Shown here one piece after another: positions 62,101 to 64,000 of a stretch of DNA of 64,000 nt. The notes beneath the pieces are model-generated. The model ran no database searches, was not told where the DNA came from, and saw only the letters and a program-made list of their open reading frames with translations. The stretch comes from Nitrospiria bacterium (GTDB lineage Bacteria; Nitrospirota; Nitrospiria; JACQBZ01): contig DATIYJ010000018.1 of the NCBI GenBank assembly GCA_035517655.1, positions 32,768 to 96,767 on the forward strand, in the 5' to 3' direction. Both the position numbers and the translations under genes were made by a program. Positions within the stretch are counted from its first letter, which is position 1, and each line of letters opens with the position of its first letter.

Positions 62101-63001
62101 GAAAATTCTCCAGTTGATGGCCGCCATCCTGGAGGCCGAAGGCTACGGCGTTCTCAAGGCCCAGCAGGCCGCCGAAGGAATCGATCTGGCGATCGAGGTC
62201 CAGCCGGACTTGATTCTCCTGGACCTTCTCATGCCGGATATCGACGGGTTTGAAGCGCTGGAACGACTCAAACTCCATCCCACGGCCAAGAATATTCCGG
62301 TGATCATCTTCACGGCGCGAACCTTGACCGAGGAGGACCGGACCCGGCTGAACGCCAAAATTCGCGGCGTGATCCAGAAGGGCAACTCGCTCCGGGAAGC
62401 GGTGCTCACCGAGATCCGGAAATTCGAGAAGCTGTATCCCGACAAGGCGCGCATGGTGGACGGTCTGACCGGCCTTTACAACCAGCGCTACCTCCAGAAC
62501 CGGCTCGCCGACGAGACGAGCCGGGCGCTTCGGATTCAGCTGACCTTCTCCCTGCTCATGATCAATCTGGACCGCTTCCATTCCTTCAACGAACAGCAGG
62601 GGGTGGACGCCGGCAACCGGGCGATCCAGGAAACCGCCGAGCTGCTGCGCAAACATACCCGGGCCGCGAACCCGCTTTGCCGCTGCGGCGGAAGCACCTT
62701 CGCGATCATCCTGACCGAAACGACCAAGACGTCGGCCGTCCTGGTCGGAGAGAAAATACGCGGAATCGTCGAACAGCATGCGTTCTCGCCGATCGACCCG
62801 GCCGACGACCGGGCGGCGCGGGCCCGCCGTTTCACCGTCAGCATCGGCGTGGCCTCCTTCTTTGAAGACGGAGAGACGCCGGAGCAATTGATGGTCCGCG
62901 CCAATCAGGCGCTGGACGAGGCCCGATCCCGCGGCGGGAACCGCGTGGCGAAATACACCCAACCGTCGGCCGCGGCGGACCCTTCCGGAGGGATCCGATG
63001 A
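59123..63001 (+). CDS. Hybrid sensor kinase: Cache-HAMP-GAF-HisKA-HATPase-REC-REC-degenerate GGDEF
   Basis: A 1292-residue protein. ATG 59123 has GGAGG seven bases upstream. Membrane segments at about 14-34 and 315-340 flank a double-Cache-like periplasmic region, similar to that of the kinase at 48563 (RTGHAMLIDGNGRVLICPIL, WYGFTRQDPKELYAPVHALL). HAMP (about 345-395) and GAF (about 420-570) follow. HisKA has His591 (NVSHELRLPLTSIIGF), and the ATPase has NLLSNAIKF, DTGIGI and GTGLGLTI. Receiver 1 has Asp910 and receiver 2 Asp1034. The final domain keeps the GGDEF scaffold (DGLTGLYNQRYLQNRL, SIGVASF), but the signature is GGSTF at 1189-1193, so cyclase activity is unlikely. It may bind nucleotide or a partner instead. 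Confidence 0.92.
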   Translation: MGRPERKTGLRRKLVWATVFVGILPVVLGLVLTYLKGTEELRKALGVNFAGLAREAANKSDLLISRKMEELTKAAADPAVIEAVLRASPTDRGSSEPAVQESMDRILSNPASASLAKALTLQEGVASRVALYAADGHGALVASVNDRPPLRSSETPEWKAIFSDGHGRPYIGNLYRDSGSDRFLVDIGVPVLDPSTGGALGVLILVSDVKELFKTRIEEVRFGRTGHAMLIDGNGRVLICPILPTGMHVTDPQLLQVITGTRQPGWALVRNDAHGGTDSIIGTAPLDRANQILTQSGSAAWYGFTRQDPKELYAPVHALLIYVAVWSVLLVGLMVLLALAVSKRMVRPVRLLHEGAELIGRGNLGHRLKIETNDEIEQLAEEFNRMAVHLEESYSGLEQRVADRTKELTALNTIALTVNRSLDLQEILDSTLEKILDVMHVEAGMIHAWDAAQGRSFLKAHRGLWKDGVPPAAGIESRDSLSGKVARTGKAIVIEESQLPDYSDSPLVQRGFRSIVCIPVNSKNRMVATLTIAGTGPRRVSPSDLQLLSSIGNQMGTAIDNAALYARERTTVDQLKEIDRLKSEFLSNVSHELRLPLTSIIGFSELLLDRIPGNLSADQDEYIRNIQESGYHLLEIINNLLNLSKLRAGKMEIHLEAFDLASMIDSVKRTVTPLMAKKGVSLETTVDPGATSLYTDQGKVKQVLLNLLSNAIKFTPAGGEIRIRSKPATLDHRPAVEIAVSDTGIGIRPEDRTKIFEEFRQLDNSYSRDYPGTGLGLTISKQFLELIHGRIDVESDYGRGSTFTIVFPMREAPEAPPAPAGDRPEPRAVQAPALPVPPMRKQPSAPAATGTAPLAPAALPRILVVEDDPTVERLLTLYLNQEGYHVDHAAGGEEAMEKAILLKPFAITLDIMLQHEDGWAVLQKLKQLPETKDIPVVIISIIENRELGFSLGATDYFTKPIDRKALLESLKKLNLSARISRKPVNILVIDDDPKILQLMAAILEAEGYGVLKAQQAAEGIDLAIEVQPDLILLDLLMPDIDGFEALERLKLHPTAKNIPVIIFTARTLTEEDRTRLNAKIRGVIQKGNSLREAVLTEIRKFEKLYPDKARMVDGLTGLYNQRYLQNRLADETSRALRIQLTFSLLMINLDRFHSFNEQQGVDAGNRAIQETAELLRKHTRAANPLCRCGGSTFAIILTETTKTSAVLVGEKIRGIVEQHAFSPIDPADDRAARARRFTVSIGVASFFEDGETPEQLMVRANQALDEARSRGGNRVAKYTQPSAAADPSGGIR

Positions 63002-63399
63002 CGAGCCCCGACGCGGCCGGAGTCGCCGGAAAAAAAGTCCTGGTGGCGGACGACGAAAAGTTCGTTCGCGAACTGATCAAGATCAAACTCGGCCGTTGCG
63101 GTCTAGCGGTTCTGGAGGCCGCCAACGGACTTGAAGCGGTCGAGATGGCGCGGGCGCTTCAGCCGGACGTGATTCTGCTGGACGTGATGATGCCGAAGAT
63201 GAACGGCTTTGAGGCCTGCGAAAAGCTGAAATCCGATCCCGCCACCGCCCGGATTCCGGTGGTGCTGCTGACGGCGCGGGGCGAGCAGGCCAATCAGGAA
63301 CGCGGACTTTCCCTCGGCGCCACGGATTATATGAGCAAACCCTTCAGTCCGCAGAAATTGGCGGAGCGGGTCATCGAGATTCTTCAACGTTCTTCATAG
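62998..63399 (+). CDS. Single-domain response regulator
   Basis: A 133-residue receiver domain alone. KVLVADDEKFVREL carries the acidic pocket, VILLDVMMPKMNG the phospho-acceptor Asp (about residue 62), VVLLTARGEQ the Thr and YMSKPFSPQKL the Lys. The first codons overlap the stop of the hybrid kinase (ATGA), so it is co-translated and probably exchanges phosphate with it. It closely resembles the lone receiver at 48178 in length and motifs. Confidence 0.92.
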   Translation: MTSPDAAGVAGKKVLVADDEKFVRELIKIKLGRCGLAVLEAANGLEAVEMARALQPDVILLDVMMPKMNGFEACEKLKSDPATARIPVVLLTARGEQANQERGLSLGATDYMSKPFSPQKLAERVIEILQRSS

Positions 63400-63410
63400 G
63401 GGGTATCGGC

Positions 63411-63902
63411 ATGGCCAATCTTAATTCCTTTGATATCGTTTCCAAGACCGACATGCAGGAGGTCAAGAACGCGGTGGACCAGGCCTCCAAAGAGCTGTCC
63501 CAGCGCTTCGACTTTAAAGGAAGCAAAAGCCTGATCACGCTGGAAGGCGCCGACCTGGTCGTCGTATCGGACGACGATTACAAGTTAAAGAGCGTTCTGG
63601 ATATTCTCCAGTCCAAGCTGGTCAAGCGCGGCGTTTCTCTCAAGGCCCTGAGCTACGGGCCGGTCGACGCAGCGCTCGGCGGCACCGTGCGGCAGAAAAT
63701 CGCGTTGCAGCAGGGGATCAATTCCGATAAAGCCAAAGAAATCGCCAAGGCGATCCGGGACGCGAAGTTCAAGGCCCAGACCCAGATCCAGGGAGACCAG
63801 GTCCGCGTATTGAGCAAGGACAAGGACGAACTTCAAACCGTCATTGCCTTTTTGAAAGGAAAGGACTTCGGCCTGCCCTTGCAGTTCACCAATTACCGCT
63901 AG
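63411..63902 (+). CDS. yajQ: YajQ family nucleotide-binding protein
   Basis: A 163-residue UPF0234 protein with two ferredoxin-like halves. Family blocks are SFDIVSKTDMQEVKNAVDQASKEL, RFDFKGSKS, DDYKLKSVLDILQSKLVKRGVSL and the C-terminal RVLSKDKDELQTVIAFLKGKDFGLPLQFTNYR. YajQ proteins bind nucleotides, and a Xanthomonas member was reported to bind c-di-GMP and modulate transcription. It lies 11 bases after the receiver gene. Its TAG stop forms the base of the hairpin at 63900-63925. Confidence 0.94.
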   Translation: MANLNSFDIVSKTDMQEVKNAVDQASKELSQRFDFKGSKSLITLEGADLVVVSDDDYKLKSVLDILQSKLVKRGVSLKALSYGPVDAALGGTVRQKIALQQGINSDKAKEIAKAIRDAKFKAQTQIQGDQVRVLSKDKDELQTVIAFLKGKDFGLPLQFTNYR

Positions 63903-63925
63903 GGGCGCTTTGCGAGCCGCCCCTA
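63900..63925. terminator. Hairpin between yajQ and the convergent nuclease gene
   Basis: TAGGGGCG (63900-63907) and CGCCCCTA (63918-63925) form an 8-base perfect stem around a 10-base loop. Both stop codons of the convergent genes lie in its arms. No T-run follows, so it may be a bidirectional block or a REP-like element rather than a classic terminator. Confidence 0.5.
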
Positions 63926-64000
63926 CCCGGCCCTCGCCAGTTTCTCAAACCCATCCTTGACGACGATCATCGCCTTGCAATCGTCTTCGTTATATTTCAG
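63923..64000 (-). CDS. C-terminal end of a RecB-like/RNase H-like nuclease (cut by window edge)
   Basis: Only the last 25 codons and the stop are visible, reading LKYNEDDCKAMIVVKDGFEK and then LARAG. The YNEDDC-A-xxVKD motif is the typical end of the TM0106-type RecB-like putative nuclease and related RNase H-like domains, where the aspartates are metal ligands. The identification rests on this short motif alone. The gene runs into the right edge and converges with yajQ. Confidence 0.55.
   Translation of the reverse strand: MKYNEDDCKAMIVVKDGFEKLARAG

Noticed and set aside
61451..62962. 503-residue minus-strand frame opposite the hybrid kinase
   Set aside because: Shadow frame across receivers and GGDEF domain, no ribosome site or motif.

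Overview
The window (about 64 kb, GC-rich) is chromosomal DNA of a Gram-negative, diderm bacterium: it carries LolA, a Slp-type lipoprotein, an outer-membrane beta-barrel and a full set of type IV pilus minor-pilin/PilY1 genes. The gene content and order (phoH-pgpH-ybeY-ftsY, sigma-54 pilus control, stacked GAF/HAMP/receiver signalling proteins) would fit a Nitrospirota-like or another deep-branching environmental lineage, but the taxon is an inference. No rRNA, tRNA, CRISPR array, insertion sequence or prophage gene was seen. Both ends cut genes: glnE at the left and a predicted RNase H-like/RecB-like nuclease at the right.

Layout. 1-3.3 kb: glnE (minus, partial), an outer-membrane barrel and a Slp-like lipoprotein. 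3.4-10.2 kb: a tight plus-strand operon for glucose activation and the oxidative pentose phosphate branch (pgi, gnd, zwf, pgl, glk, a NagD-type HAD phosphatase). 10.4-20 kb: a small DUF4321-like membrane protein, uvrB, a PocR-GAF-GAF-GGDEF diguanylate cyclase, then the minus-strand operon phoH-pgpH-ybeY-ftsY. 20.1-30.2 kb: a ten-gene minus-strand pilus operon (FimT, PilV, PilW, PilX, small secreted protein, PilY1, Ig-like protein, MshEN/GspE-N protein, HAMP protein, pilin) behind a near-consensus sigma-54 promoter with two upstream palindromes. 30.4-31.8 kb: family 5 uracil-DNA glycosylase and a tandem ACT protein. 31.8-34.9 kb: a second minor-pilin cassette (FimT, PilV, PilW, PilX-like) without PilY1. 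35-42.2 kb: an orphan sigma-54 activator with an unrecognised sensor region, a DUF6941-like protein, PilR, PilS and prepilin peptidase PilD. 42.2-48.1 kb: gpsA, Na/Pi cotransporter, larB, larC, CaCA antiporter. 48.2-52.6 kb: a receiver, a hybrid-free sensor kinase and an HD-GYP phosphodiesterase, translationally linked. 52.6-59.1 kb: CDF efflux protein, pdxA, rsmA, ftsK, lolA. 59.1-64 kb: a 1292-residue kinase with two receivers and a degenerate GGDEF domain, a lone receiver, yajQ and the partial nuclease.

How it fits together. The dominant theme is surface pili under sigma-54 control joined to c-di-GMP signalling. PilS/PilR and a second activator sit beside two minor-pilin operons whose upstream regions carry -24/-12 elements. 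An apparently intact diguanylate cyclase, an HD-GYP phosphodiesterase, a stand-alone MshEN domain inside the pilus operon, a dead GGDEF domain and YajQ give possible synthesis, breakdown and reading of c-di-GMP in one stretch. The most original points are the orphan activator with its adjacent PilY1-less pilin cassette, and the MshEN and HAMP proteins lying between PilY1 and the pilin gene.
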